Shown piece by piece: positions 1 through 8,212 of a stretch of DNA of 64,000 bases. How positions within the stretch are numbered: the first letter of the stretch is position 1; each line of letters starts with the position of its first letter. This DNA comes from Haloarcula rubra (lineage in GTDB: Archaea; Halobacteriota; Halobacteria; Halobacteriales; Haloarculaceae): contig NZ_RKLR01000005.1 in assembly GCF_019599465.1 (NCBI RefSeq), positions 62,001 to 126,000 of the forward strand. The letters are read 5' to 3'. The notes under the pieces are model-generated. The model was not told the origin of the DNA and ran no database searches. It saw only the letters and a list, made by a program, of their open reading frames with translations. The position numbers and the translations under genes were made by a program.

Positions 1-28
1 AAGTGAGTGAGGGCGGTGCTCAGGACAC

Positions 29-628
29 TCACCGCAGTCCGACAACCCGCGACTGCGTGTGCTCGGGAAACACCTCGTCGACGGCCAACGCGCCGTGTTC
101 GTCGGCCAGCAGCGCCCGCAGTTCCACCTCGTAGTCGGCCTTCGGAATCTCGGCGCTCGGACCCGCCTCAACGTCGAGGCGTCGGGCGGCCATCGCGTCG
201 ATGGCACCGCGGCCGACGCCCGCCAGCGGTGCGAGGTAGTCCACGTCGAAGCGGTCCTCGACGCTCTGGGCCAGCGGTCGGTCGACGGTCGGCACCCGGT
301 CGTCCCGGCGGGTCCCGTCGGCGACGGCGTCGAGCGAGTCGGTCCACCCGCCGGCGGCCACCGTCTCGACGGCGTGTTCGTGGACCCGCTGGATGCCGTT
401 GCGAGGGTAGCCGTCCTCGTGCATCCGGTCGACGGCGGCGTGGGCCACGTCGGGGTCCAGGTCGACCGTCTCGTGGGCGAACCCGACCGCGGCGGCCGAC
501 TCGCGGGCCGGCGACGGGTCGACGACGCCGAACGTGCCGCTGACCAGCGTCACGTCGTAGAACGGGTCCAACAAGAGCGCCGCCAGCGTCGAGTCCTTGC
601 CGGCACTGTACAGCAGTCCGCAGTGCAT
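29..628 (-). CDS. PP-loop superfamily ATPase (adenine nucleotide alpha-hydrolase-like)
   Basis: A 199-residue soluble protein. It opens with a short beta strand followed by SAGKDS (residues 8-13), the PP-loop signature of ATP pyrophosphatases that adenylate a substrate, as in tRNA-modifying enzymes and GMP synthetase. The rest resembles a stand-alone haloarchaeal PP-loop family; no zinc-finger or THUMP domain is visible, so the substrate cannot be named. The ATG follows the PDCD5 stop codon without a gap, so the two are co-transcribed, probably from the rps19e promoter. Linkage to a ribosomal protein and a nucleic-acid-binding protein hints at RNA modification, which is inference. Family assignment is secure; function is not. 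Confidence 0.8.
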   Translation of the reverse strand: MHCGLLYSAGKDSTLAALLLDPFYDVTLVSGTFGVVDPSPARESAAAVGFAHETVDLDPDVAHAAVDRMHEDGYPRNGIQRVHEHAVETVAAGGWTDSLDAVADGTRRDDRVPTVDRPLAQSVEDRFDVDYLAPLAGVGRGAIDAMAARRLDVEAGPSAEIPKADYEVELRALLADEHGALAVDEVFPEHTQSRVVGLR

Positions 629-979
629 CTACCGGCGCTTGATGTCGAAGCTCTTCGAGTCGGGGGTGAGTTCCGAGAGGAGTTCCTTCATCTGCTCTTC
701 GTCTATCTGGTCCTGGATGCGGCCGCTCTGGGCCAGCGCGACGACCTGCTGTTCGACCTGCTCGCCGACCTGCGGTTTCGACATCTTGACCGTGTTGAGT
801 CGCTTGCGCGCGCCGTCGCTGAGGTGCTGGCGCAACACCGCCTTCTTCTGGGCTTCGGCCTGTTCCTGTGCGGCCTGTTGGGCCTCGCCGTCGCCCTCGC
901 CCTGCTGCTGTTCTTTGAGCTGTTCCATCTTCTTCTTGCGGAGTTCCTCTAGCTCCTCCTCGCTGGGGTCGCCACTCAT
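629..979 (-). CDS. DNA-binding protein, PDCD5 family
   Basis: A 116-residue, highly charged, largely helical protein. The N-terminal third is a long Glu/Lys/Gln-rich helix, followed by a compact helical bundle with the family segment [20 protein letters not shown] and a basic C-terminal end (FDIKRR). Archaeal PDCD5 homologues are small nucleic-acid-binding proteins of about 110-120 residues, so the length is normal. It lies 66 bp downstream of rps19e and abuts the PP-loop gene. The rps19e-PDCD5 pairing is common in archaea and suggests a role linked to translation or chromatin, although the precise role is unknown. Confidence 0.9.
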   Translation of the reverse strand: MSGDPSEEELEELRKKKMEQLKEQQQGEGDGEAQQAAQEQAEAQKKAVLRQHLSDGARKRLNTVKMSKPQVGEQVEQQVVALAQSGRIQDQIDEEQMKELLSELTPDSKSFDIKRR

Positions 980-1045
980 GAGTACCAGAAACTACCGGCG
1001 ACGGCCGGAAAACGATTTCGGACCGCCAAACAGGAGAGAGCGGCG

Positions 1046-1507
1046 TTACGCGTAGCGCTCGAGTTCCGGACGGTCGAGGTCCTGGATGACCTCACCGGCC
1101 GTGTCGTCCAGCAGCGCCTGTCCCTCGCCGGTGACGCGGCGGCCGTCGTTCTCGCTGGTCTCGACGTAGCCGGCGTCTTCGAGTTGCTGGAGCGCGGTGC
1201 GGATGATGTTGCCCGACCCCTTCGACTTCTGGTGGGGGCGGACGCGGTAGCGGGTGGTGCCCTGCTTCGAGGTGCCGTACGCCGAGCGGAGGGTACTGAC
1301 GCCGACGGGGCCGTCGACGGCGACCTTCCGGAGGAGGCTGGCGGCACGTCGTGCCCAGAAGTCCTCCTGCTCGGGCGGCAGTTCGCGGTCGACGCCGGTC
1401 TTGGCGACGGCCACCCACTCGGGGGCCTCGATGTCGTCTTCGGCTTCGAGCTTCTCGGTGAGGGCCTCGATGAGGTCCTCGGCGGGCGCGTCGTAGAGTG
1501 TCGTCAT
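1046..1507 (-). CDS. rps19e: 30S ribosomal protein S19e
   Basis: A 153-residue small-subunit ribosomal protein found in archaea and eukaryotes but not bacteria. Recognisable S19e blocks are YDAPAEDLIEALTEKL at the N-terminus, WARRAASLLRKV, a basic segment RYRVRPHQKSKGSGNIIR around residues 86-103, and the winged-helix end LQQLEDAGYV. The ATG at 1507 is chosen because the product matches the family length; the reading frame stays open far upstream but that part overlaps the next gene. A TATA-like GCTTAAATG lies about 27 bases upstream (1530-1538), which fits a leaderless transcript and heads the three-gene run rps19e-PDCD5-PP-loop. Confidence 0.96.
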   Translation of the reverse strand: MTTLYDAPAEDLIEALTEKLEAEDDIEAPEWVAVAKTGVDRELPPEQEDFWARRAASLLRKVAVDGPVGVSTLRSAYGTSKQGTTRYRVRPHQKSKGSGNIIRTALQQLEDAGYVETSENDGRRVTGEGQALLDDTAGEVIQDLDRPELERYA

Positions 1508-1569
1508 TGGCACTTGCTTTCCGTCGGCGTCATTTAAGCGCATCGTTCGCGCCTCCGGGCGTGAACCGT

Positions 1570-2610
1570 TCACTCCCCCGCGCTGGCCGCCGCACGGCCC
1601 GCGCCGAGGGCGCTCGCGACGCCAGCGCCGACGAGCGTCGGGAGCAAGTAGGTCGCACCGCGGTGGATGAGCACCGCCGACGCCGCCGCCGGCCCCGAGA
1701 GCGGCGGCACCGTCGAGACGAGCAGCGTCACCAGCACCGTCTCGATGGCGCCGGACCCACCGGGAAGCGGGACGATGCTCGCGATGCTCCCGACGGGGAC
1801 GACGAGCAACACCGTCGCCACCGGAACGGTGTGGCCGACGGCGTACAGCGACGTCCACAGCGAGGCCGCCAGACACGCCCACCCGAGCGCGGAGAAGCCG
1901 AGCGTCTGGAGCAGCGTCGTCCGGTCGGTGGCGATGCGGTCGATAGCCGCGAAGAAGCTCTCGATGCGCGTCTCGACGACGGCCGTCGTCGGGGGCGACC
2001 GCCGCGGGACCACTTTCCCGAACAGCCGAATCAGCGGTGTGAAAAGCCTGACGACGGCGGCTTCGAGTTCGTAGCGGTAGCGCCACCCCAGATACGCCGC
2101 GACGGGCAACCCCACCGCGAGGACGGCGACGGCGACGGCGGCGAACACGAGGTTCCGTCCCAGCCGGACGGCCCCCGCCGCGACGAACGTGAACCCGACG
2201 ATGGCGTAGCCGATAGAGGGGACGAAGTGGGCGGTGTCGACGCTGGCGATTGCGGCCAGTCCCGTCTCGTACTCGCTGTCGGCCGCCGAGGAGATGAGCA
2301 GCGCCGACAGCGGTTCGCCGCCGGCTTGCCCGAACGGGGTGACGTTGTTCGAGAAGACGGCCGCCGCGTAGACGAGGACGGCGGTGTGGGCCGGAACCGC
2401 CGTCTCGAGTGCCCGGAGCACCGACCAGAGAGCCATCCCCCACGAGGTCAACCAGACGACAGCGATGCCGACGACGACGGCCAGCGCGGCGGGGTCGGCC
2501 ATGAGAAGCGCCTGCAGGGTCCGGTCGACGCCGACGACCCAGACGAGGACGGCGAGGACGAGCGACGCCCCCGCGAACCCCGCGACCGTCGCCACCCGAT
2601 TGCCGTCCAT
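1570..2610 (-). CDS. UPF0104 / LPG synthase-like integral membrane protein
   Basis: A 346-residue polytopic membrane protein with about eight hydrophobic segments. It has features of the UPF0104 family (related to the membrane domain of lysylphosphatidylglycerol synthase): NNVTPFGQAGGEP in the first third and VPLPGGSGAIE in the last third. These two Gly/Pro/Glu motifs are typical of archaeal members of unknown substrate, often suspected of acting on lipids or glycans. The ATG at 2610 is preferred over the upstream GTG at 2685 because the extra 25 residues are polar and the first membrane helix starts right after MDGNR. It is divergent from thiL across a gap of 86 bp. Confidence 0.82.
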   Translation of the reverse strand: MDGNRVATVAGFAGASLVLAVLVWVVGVDRTLQALLMADPAALAVVVGIAVVWLTSWGMALWSVLRALETAVPAHTAVLVYAAAVFSNNVTPFGQAGGEPLSALLISSAADSEYETGLAAIASVDTAHFVPSIGYAIVGFTFVAAGAVRLGRNLVFAAVAVAVLAVGLPVAAYLGWRYRYELEAAVVRLFTPLIRLFGKVVPRRSPPTTAVVETRIESFFAAIDRIATDRTTLLQTLGFSALGWACLAASLWTSLYAVGHTVPVATVLLVVPVGSIASIVPLPGGSGAIETVLVTLLVSTVPPLSGPAAASAVLIHRGATYLLPTLVGAGVASALGAGRAAASAGE

Positions 2611-2696
2611 AGGGTGCCCGTCGGGCGTCTCGGCTTTCAACGTACCGACCGCCGGATATCCCCGAGCGTTTTGCCCCCCGGCCACGACCCACGCGT

Positions 2697-3563
2697 ATGG
2701 ACGAGCAGGCAGCGCTCGCGCTCATCGGCGACCACCTCCCGGCCGCGGGCGACGACTGTGCCGTAGTCGACGGACAGGTCGTCACCACCGACATGCTCCA
2801 CGACCGGACGGACTTTCCCGAGGGGACGACCCGCTACACCGCTGGCTGGCGGGCGGTCGGTGCGTCGCTGTCGGACGTGGCGTCGATGGGCGCCGACGCG
2901 ACGGCCGCGGTGGCCGTCTACGCCGCCCCCGCGTTCGACGCCGACGAACTGACGGCGTTCCTCGACGGGGCCGTCGACGTCTGCGAGTCGGTCGCCGCCG
3001 AGTACGTCGGCGGCGACCTAGACGGGCACGAGGAGTTCACCGTCGCGACGACGGCGCTGGGCGACGCCGACGACCCCGTCCTCCGGTCGGGGGCGTCACC
3101 GGGAGACGCACTGTGTGTCACCGGGACGCTGGGTCGGTCGGGGGCCGCGCTCCGCCTGTTCGAGCGCGGCGAGACCGAGCGAGCGAACGACCTGTTCCGG
3201 TTCGAACCACGGGTGGCGGCGGGCGTCGCCCTGCGAGAATACGCGACGGCGATGCTCGATTCGAGCGACGGACTGGCGCGGTCGGTACATCAACTCTGTG
3301 GGGCCAGCGACTGCGGCGCCGCCCTCTCGGGACCGCTCCCGATAGCCGACGCCGTCGATACGGTGGCCGGAGACGCCGAGGAGCGCCGCGAACTGGGCGT
3401 GTTCTTCGGCGAGGACTTCGAACTGGTGTGTGCGGTACCGGAGACGGACCTCGCGGCCGCACGCGAGGCCGTCCCGTGTCCGCTACACCGTATCGGGACC
3501 GTCACCGAGGACGGGGTGACGCTCGACGGCGAACCGCTCGCGGACCGGGGCTACTCGCACTAG
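2697..3563 (+). CDS. thiL: Thiamine-monophosphate kinase
   Basis: A 288-residue enzyme that phosphorylates thiamine monophosphate to the cofactor thiamine diphosphate with ATP. ThiL motifs are clear: GDDCAVV (residues 18-24), the metal-binding stretch TTDMLHDRTDF, SLSDVASMGADATAA, and LDSSDGLARSVHQL in the second half. The protein is slightly short for the family because the N-terminus is trimmed, but all catalytic blocks are present. A TATA-like GCGTTTTGCC lies about 30 bases upstream of the ATG, consistent with leaderless transcription. No other thiamine genes lie nearby. Confidence 0.93.
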   Translation: MDEQAALALIGDHLPAAGDDCAVVDGQVVTTDMLHDRTDFPEGTTRYTAGWRAVGASLSDVASMGADATAAVAVYAAPAFDADELTAFLDGAVDVCESVAAEYVGGDLDGHEEFTVATTALGDADDPVLRSGASPGDALCVTGTLGRSGAALRLFERGETERANDLFRFEPRVAAGVALREYATAMLDSSDGLARSVHQLCGASDCGAALSGPLPIADAVDTVAGDAEERRELGVFFGEDFELVCAVPETDLAAAREAVPCPLHRIGTVTEDGVTLDGEPLADRGYSH

Positions 3564-3700
3564 CGCTCGCTCGCCAGCGCCGTCGCGACCTGCTCGACGG
3601 CTCTGGCGGCGGCCGTCGCACGCTCTTCGTGGGTTAGTTCGGCCGCCTCGCTGTCGGTACTCGGGTCGTCAGCGGGGGTGCCACAGCGGTGGGAACTCAT
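3560..3700 (-). CDS. Small hypothetical acidic protein (46 aa)
   Basis: A 46-codon ORF overlapping the thiL stop codon tail to tail. It starts MSSHRCGTPADD and continues into a single predicted helix rich in Ala and Glu (residues 22-46). Evidence that it is real: a TATA-like element (GTATAAAC on the plus strand, 3731-3738) about 34 bases before the ATG, acidic composition like the neighbours and GC-biased third codon positions. There is no Shine-Dalgarno sequence, so it would be leaderless. I recognise no domain; one Cys-Gly pair near the N-terminus is the only feature that stands out. Confidence 0.5.
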   Translation of the reverse strand: MSSHRCGTPADDPSTDSEAAELTHEERATAAARAVEQVATALASER

Positions 3701-3901
3701 ACGCCAGTCCCGACTACCGACTGGGGCCTCGTATAAACCGCCGACCGTTGTGACCGCTTAGCGTGCCGTTATGCGCTTAACGTCGCTTTCTCCGTCCCAT
3801 TGGGTATCTTTCGACGGTGAGGCGTCAACAGAGACGTCGAGATAGTTTAAGCCGCCCTCTGAAGCGGTTTAGCGGGTTGCAAAAGTGTGTGTCTCGACGG
3901 G
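3701..3901. other. Intergenic stretch with TATA-like elements and a weak hairpin
   Basis: About 200 bases lie between the small ORF and the 3' end of the next gene. It is more AT-rich than the flanks, with CGCTTAACG (3775-3783) and TAGTTTAAG (3843-3851). AAGCCGC (3849-3855) and GCGGTTT (3864-3870) can pair with one wobble. A short unannotated RNA is possible but not shown; I see no ORF with support. Confidence 0.35.
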
Positions 3902-5086
3902 TCACGCGAGCACGATTTCGAACGGGACCGGCGTGAAACAGGCGATACCGAGCGCGAACGTGGCGACGCCGAGGAGCGTCCGTCGTCGGTCGAGCGGTTC
4001 GTCGACCGTCGGCCGCGCGGGACCGGCGTAGGCCAGTCCGGTCGAGAACAGGCCCCAGAACGCCCACAGCGACCAGACCCCGAACCCGATGGGCGGGGCG
4101 TCACGCGTGAGATACAGGAACCCGGCCAGTGCGAACAGGGCGCCCGGCACCGCCGCCGCGATGGTCTCCTGTCGCTGCCCGACGATGGCACGGACGATGT
4201 GCCCGCCGTCGAGTTGGCCCACGGGCAGGAGGTTCAGGAAGGTGAAGAACATCCCGGCCCACCCGGCGAAGACCACGGGATGGACCGCCTCGTTGGGGCC
4301 GTACTCGACGCCCCAGCCGACGAACTCGACGAACCCCTGCAACCCCTGCATGAGCAGGGGGTCGTGGAAGCGGAACGCGTACTCGGCACCACCGTTCAAG
4401 ACGCTCTGGGGGACGGTTATCGGTTCCAACGTGAGACCGACGACGGTGACCACGACCGTCGCGACCAACCCCGCGAGCGGGCCGGCGACGCCGATGTCGA
4501 ACAGCGCCCGCCGGTCGGGAATCTGCCCGCGGATGTTGATGACCGCACCCAGCGTCCCGAGCAGGGACGGGAACGGGATGAAGTACGGGAGCGTCACGTC
4601 CACGCCGTAGTAGCGGGCGGCGGCGTAGTGGCCGAGTTCGTGGATGCCCAGCACGCCGAGCATCGCCGCCACGAACGGCCACGCCTCGAAGACGCGGAGT
4701 GGTTGCTCGGTGACGGGGATGTAGTACCAACTGCTCGCGCCGACGTACAGCGCCGAACCGATGGTCGCGAGCAACAGGGCGACGTTGAGCCACGGCACGC
4801 CGTCGTGGCCCGTAGTGGCCGGTTCCGCGACCAGCGCGTACGGCTGTGACGGTGCGGAGACGAGGTCGTGCCCGCCGTCGGTCGTCCCCGTCGCGGACTG
4901 GCGTTCGAGCCGGAGGTCGAACCCGCGCCGAGCGAACAGCGGCGCGAGTTCGTCGACGACGGCGTCCGGCGGAACCAGCGGGTCCCCGAAGTATCGGACC
5001 GTGTCGCCGTCCCGACGGACGGCGGCGACGTGGAACGCACCCGCTACGTCGGCGGGTGACGGAGGCTCGTCGGCAGGGCGACTCAT
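3902..5086 (-). CDS. Site-2 protease family zinc metalloprotease (M50)
   Basis: A 394-residue intramembrane protease. After a roughly 95-residue cytoplasmic N-terminal domain come several membrane helices. The zinc-binding HELGH is at residues 149-153 and the second active-site motif LDGGH at about 292-296; both catalytic motifs are intact. The family cleaves membrane-tethered regulators or signal-peptide remnants; the substrate here is unknown. The ATG at 5086 is chosen because a TATA-like CATATTTG sits about 27 bases upstream (5110-5117) and the longer upstream extension is basic and not halophile-like. A second M50 protease with PDZ domains lies 4 kb away. Confidence 0.92.
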   Translation of the reverse strand: MSRPADEPPSPADVAGAFHVAAVRRDGDTVRYFGDPLVPPDAVVDELAPLFARRGFDLRLERQSATGTTDGGHDLVSAPSQPYALVAEPATTGHDGVPWLNVALLLATIGSALYVGASSWYYIPVTEQPLRVFEAWPFVAAMLGVLGIHELGHYAAARYYGVDVTLPYFIPFPSLLGTLGAVINIRGQIPDRRALFDIGVAGPLAGLVATVVVTVVGLTLEPITVPQSVLNGGAEYAFRFHDPLLMQGLQGFVEFVGWGVEYGPNEAVHPVVFAGWAGMFFTFLNLLPVGQLDGGHIVRAIVGQRQETIAAAVPGALFALAGFLYLTRDAPPIGFGVWSLWAFWGLFSTGLAYAGPARPTVDEPLDRRRTLLGVATFALGIACFTPVPFEIVLA

Positions 5087-5184
5087 CACCGAACAGTACA
5101 GCGTGCGGGCACAAATATGCCGTGCCCGCGGACGGAGAACAGGGGGACCGTAGCTGGGGGTCGGGCGGACACCGGACAGCGGCG

Positions 5185-5433
5185 TTACGCGGGTTCGACG
5201 CGCCAGGTGGTCGCGCTCGTGTACGACCACTTCTCGACCTCTATCTCCGAGGCACTGTCCTTGAGTTTCACCATCAGCGCGCCTATCTCTTTCGGGGAGA
5301 GGCCGACCTCGTCCGCGATGAACTTGCTCTTGAAGTACATCTCGCCGTCGGCGGCCTTCTCTGCGAGGAAGGACTTGAGACGCTGTTCTTTGGAGGGCTC
5401 TTCCTCACCGGAGGGCGTTGCAGTAGCGCTCAT
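5185..5433 (-). CDS. Small haloarchaeal protein, DUF7123-like (winged-helix-like)
   Basis: An 82-residue acidic protein. Residues 20-75 (KSFLAEKAADGEMYFKSKFI, then a helix over ADEVGLSPKEIGALMVKL) look like a small winged helix, a fold used for DNA or protein binding, and are conserved in a haloarchaeal DUF family I recall as DUF7123. ATG 5433 is preceded by a good Shine-Dalgarno GAGGTGA at a spacing of about 5, so it is preferred over the in-frame GTG three codons upstream. A strong TATA box (TTTATATAC on the minus strand, 5470-5478) precedes it. The function is unknown; a regulator is plausible. Confidence 0.8.
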   Translation of the reverse strand: MSATATPSGEEEPSKEQRLKSFLAEKAADGEMYFKSKFIADEVGLSPKEIGALMVKLKDSASEIEVEKWSYTSATTWRVEPA

Positions 5434-5771
5434 CTTTGTCACCTCGACTACGCCTTGTGTCGGAGGGAGTATATAAAGAAAGGAAGCTTCGCGTCGCTTC
5501 GGGGTCTTTCAGCCCAAATCAGCGTGAAAGGCATATTTTACGACGGTTCCAGAATCTTTTAGACGTTTTATAATCTGTTTTGAGGTTGTAATCACTACGC
5601 GGTAGATGAGCGCGGTGAACGGTGTGGAACACCCCATTCTCAACGGTTTTCCGGACTTTTGACGGCCCATCTTGCCGGTTTCGTGTCAGACGTCCGTCTG
5701 CCGTCCGGCGGTGTGGGGGGTGTGAGCGGGCTTGATAACCCTTAAGAACGCATCGCGGCTACGGCGAGACA
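5434..5771. other. 338-base intergenic region, AT-enriched, promoter-rich
   Basis: The region holds the TATA box of the DUF7123-like gene (5470-5478, minus strand), TATA-like GCATATTTTA (5531-5540) and TTTTATAATC (5566-5575) on the plus strand, and the pyrH element CCCTTAAG about 28 bases before pyrH. The TTTTATAATC element lies 36 bases before an 18-codon ORF (5606-5662), which is too short to trust. No tRNA or structured RNA was recognised. Confidence 0.5.
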
Positions 5772-6470
5772 ATGAAGACAGTCGTCTCTATCGGTGGCAG
5801 CGTCCTCGTCCCGGACCTGGATGCAGACCGGGTCGCCGCGTACGCCGACGTCGTCGAGTCGCTGGTCGTCGCCGACCAGACGCTCGGCGTCGTCGTCGGT
5901 GGTGGCCCCGTCGCTCGGCAGTACATCGGGGCCGCCCGCTCGCTGGGCGCGAACGAGGGCGAACTCGACCAACTCGGTATCGACACGACGCGGCTGAACG
6001 CTCGCCTCCTCCTGTCGGCGCTCGACGGCGACGTGGCCGCACCTGCTATCCCGGAAGACTACGAGGAGGCCGCGACGGCGCTCCACCGCGACGATGTCGC
6101 CGTCATGGGCGGTGTGGTCCCCGGACAGACCACCGACGCCGTCGCCGCGGCGCTGGCCGAGTACGTCGACGCCGACCGCCTCGTGTTCGCGACGTCGGTC
6201 CCCGGCGTCTTCGACGCCGACCCCAACGAGGACCCCGACGCCGAGCGGTACGACGAGATCCGGGCCTCGGACCTCGTCGAACTGGTCGCCCGTGGCGAGT
6301 CGCTTGGTTCTGCCGGGTCGAACGCCCCCATCGACCTGCTCGCGACGAAGGTGCTCAAGCGCTCGTCCATCACCGCCGCGGTGGTCGACGGTAGCGACCC
6401 CAGCGCGGTCGAACGGGCCGTGCTGAGCGACGACTACGACGGCACCACCATCCTCCCCGACGATGAGTGA
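5772..6470 (+). CDS. pyrH: UMP kinase, archaeal type
   Basis: A 232-residue amino-acid-kinase-fold enzyme converting UMP and ATP to UDP and ADP in pyrimidine nucleotide synthesis. Supporting motifs are SIGGSVLVP (residues 6-14, nucleotide binding), VVVGGGPVARQYI, DQLGIDTTRLNARLL, and the acceptor-site region VPGVFDADPNEDPDAERYDEI. Length and motif order match archaeal hexameric UMP kinases. The 3' end overlaps lysS by 8 bases, so the two are translated from one message. The TATA-like CCCTTAAG about 28 bases upstream suggests a leaderless mRNA. Confidence 0.95.
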   Translation: MKTVVSIGGSVLVPDLDADRVAAYADVVESLVVADQTLGVVVGGGPVARQYIGAARSLGANEGELDQLGIDTTRLNARLLLSALDGDVAAPAIPEDYEEAATALHRDDVAVMGGVVPGQTTDAVAAALAEYVDADRLVFATSVPGVFDADPNEDPDAERYDEIRASDLVELVARGESLGSAGSNAPIDLLATKVLKRSSITAAVVDGSDPSAVERAVLSDDYDGTTILPDDE

Positions 6471-8112
6471 GACGGTGCTCGACCCCTACGAGGTCGGCCG
6501 GAGTTCCGAGCAGGCGTTCTGGGCGGACGCGGTGGCGGATGTCGTCGAATCCCGGGACCTCGAAGACCCTATCGTCATCAAGGGCGGCGTCTCGCCGTCG
6601 GGCGTGCCCCACATCGGTCACTTCAACGAGATAATGCGCGGGTACTTCGTCGCCGAGGCCCTGCGTGACCGGGGCCACGAGGTCCGACAGGTGTTCACCG
6701 CCGACGACAAGGACCGCCTGCGGAAGGTCCCCCGCCAACTCGCGGACCTGGAGTGGAACGTCGTCGGTCTGGGCGAGGTCGACGCGGGCGCACTCGGTCG
6801 GAATCTCGGGAAACCGTACACGGACATCCCGGATCCCTTCGGCTGCTGTGACTCCTACGGCGCGCACTTCACGAACCTGCTGAAGAAGAGTGCCGAACTC
6901 GTCGGCGTCGACGTCGAGTTCGTCTCGAACACTCAACTGTACGAAGACGGCGAGTTCGAGGCCGTCACCCGCCGCGTCCTCGAACGCGCGGACCGTGCCC
7001 GCGACGTGTTGGCCGAGTACCAGAACAAGGTCGACGAGGACTACGTCCCGTTCGTCCCGCAGTGCGAGGAGTGCGGGAGACTCACCGAGGGCGTCACCGA
7101 CGTCGACTTAGAGGCCGGCGAGGTCCACTACGTCTGTGAGGACGTGGAGGCCGGCGACCAGACTATCGAGGGCTGTGGCCACGAGGGCGTCGCCGGCCTG
7201 CGGGACGGTAAACTCCCGTGGCGCTTCGAGTGGCCCGCCCAGTGGGAGATTCTCGGCGTCGACTTCGAACCGTTCGGGAAGGACCACGCCGAGGGGTCGT
7301 GGCCCTCCGGGGAGGATATCGCCCGGAACGTCCTCGACGTCGACCCGCCGGTCCCGATGGTGTACGAGTGGTTCACGCTGGAGGGCGAACCGCTCTCGTC
7401 CTCGTCGGGCAACGTCGTCACCGTCGACGAGGTGCTGGAGATTCTGGAGCCGGAGGTGTTCAAGTACTTCTTCACGAAGAACCCCCGGAAACAGCGGGAC
7501 TTCTCCGTCGAGAGCGTCGACCGGTTGGTCGACGACTTCGACCGCTTCGAGGCCGTCTACTTCGGCGAGGTCGAGCCACGGGACGAGAGCGAGGTCGAAC
7601 GCGCCGAGCGCGCCTACCCGATGGTCGTCGACGACCCCCGAGAAGAGCGTGTCCGCATCCCCTACACCTTCGCCGCGGTGCTGGGGATGACCGACGACCC
7701 CGCCCTGCGCGAGGACATCGCCCGGAAGGAGGGCCACATCCCCGACGACGCCCCCGAGTGGGCCGTCGACGGAGCGCTGGCCCGCGTCGAACGCGCCCGC
7801 AACTGGGCCCGGCGGACGAACAACGAGTTCGACTACGAACTCAAGCGGGCCGAGATGCCCGACGCCGAGTTCGACGACGCCACCGAAGCCGCGCTGGACG
7901 ACCTCGCGGCGTTCGTCGCCGAGGGCCACGACGGCGACGAGATACAGGGCGAGATATACGAGACGGCGAAGCGCCACGACGTCGACATCGGCGAGTTCTT
8001 CGCGGCGGGCTACCGCCTGCTGTTCGACGACACCGAGGGACCACAGCTCGGGCCGTTCGTCGCGAAACTCGACCAGGACTTCGTGGTGCAGCGGTTGCGA
8101 CGCGAGGCGTGA
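6463..8112 (+). CDS. lysS: Lysyl-tRNA synthetase, class I
   Basis: A 549-residue class I aminoacyl-tRNA synthetase, the form used by most archaea in place of the class II enzyme. The ATP-binding PHIGH is at residues 49-53. A zinc-ribbon-like insert with CEECG and a later Cys/Gly/His pair (ENV-like CGHEG) lies near 203-245. The KMSKS loop is replaced by LSSSSGN near 311, a common form in class I LysRS. The C-terminal helical domain recognises the anticodon. It overlaps pyrH by 8 bases. No frameshift or missing motif was seen. Confidence 0.96.
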   Translation: MSETVLDPYEVGRSSEQAFWADAVADVVESRDLEDPIVIKGGVSPSGVPHIGHFNEIMRGYFVAEALRDRGHEVRQVFTADDKDRLRKVPRQLADLEWNVVGLGEVDAGALGRNLGKPYTDIPDPFGCCDSYGAHFTNLLKKSAELVGVDVEFVSNTQLYEDGEFEAVTRRVLERADRARDVLAEYQNKVDEDYVPFVPQCEECGRLTEGVTDVDLEAGEVHYVCEDVEAGDQTIEGCGHEGVAGLRDGKLPWRFEWPAQWEILGVDFEPFGKDHAEGSWPSGEDIARNVLDVDPPVPMVYEWFTLEGEPLSSSSGNVVTVDEVLEILEPEVFKYFFTKNPRKQRDFSVESVDRLVDDFDRFEAVYFGEVEPRDESEVERAERAYPMVVDDPREERVRIPYTFAAVLGMTDDPALREDIARKEGHIPDDAPEWAVDGALARVERARNWARRTNNEFDYELKRAEMPDAEFDDATEAALDDLAAFVAEGHDGDEIQGEIYETAKRHDVDIGEFFAAGYRLLFDDTEGPQLGPFVAKLDQDFVVQRLRREA

Positions 8113-8212
8113 GCAGCCGCGAAGTGGCACCGGTGCACTGGCCGAGTGAGGAGACCCGACGACGGAGGGCGAACCCGAACCCTCTTGCTTTGCTGGCCCC
8201 ACGTTCCGGTAC

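Noticed and set aside
1508-2794. Minus-strand extension of the rps19e frame by about 430 codons
   Set aside because: The extension is Arg-rich, overlaps the UPF0104 gene and is not S19e-like. The ATG at 1507 gives the normal family length.
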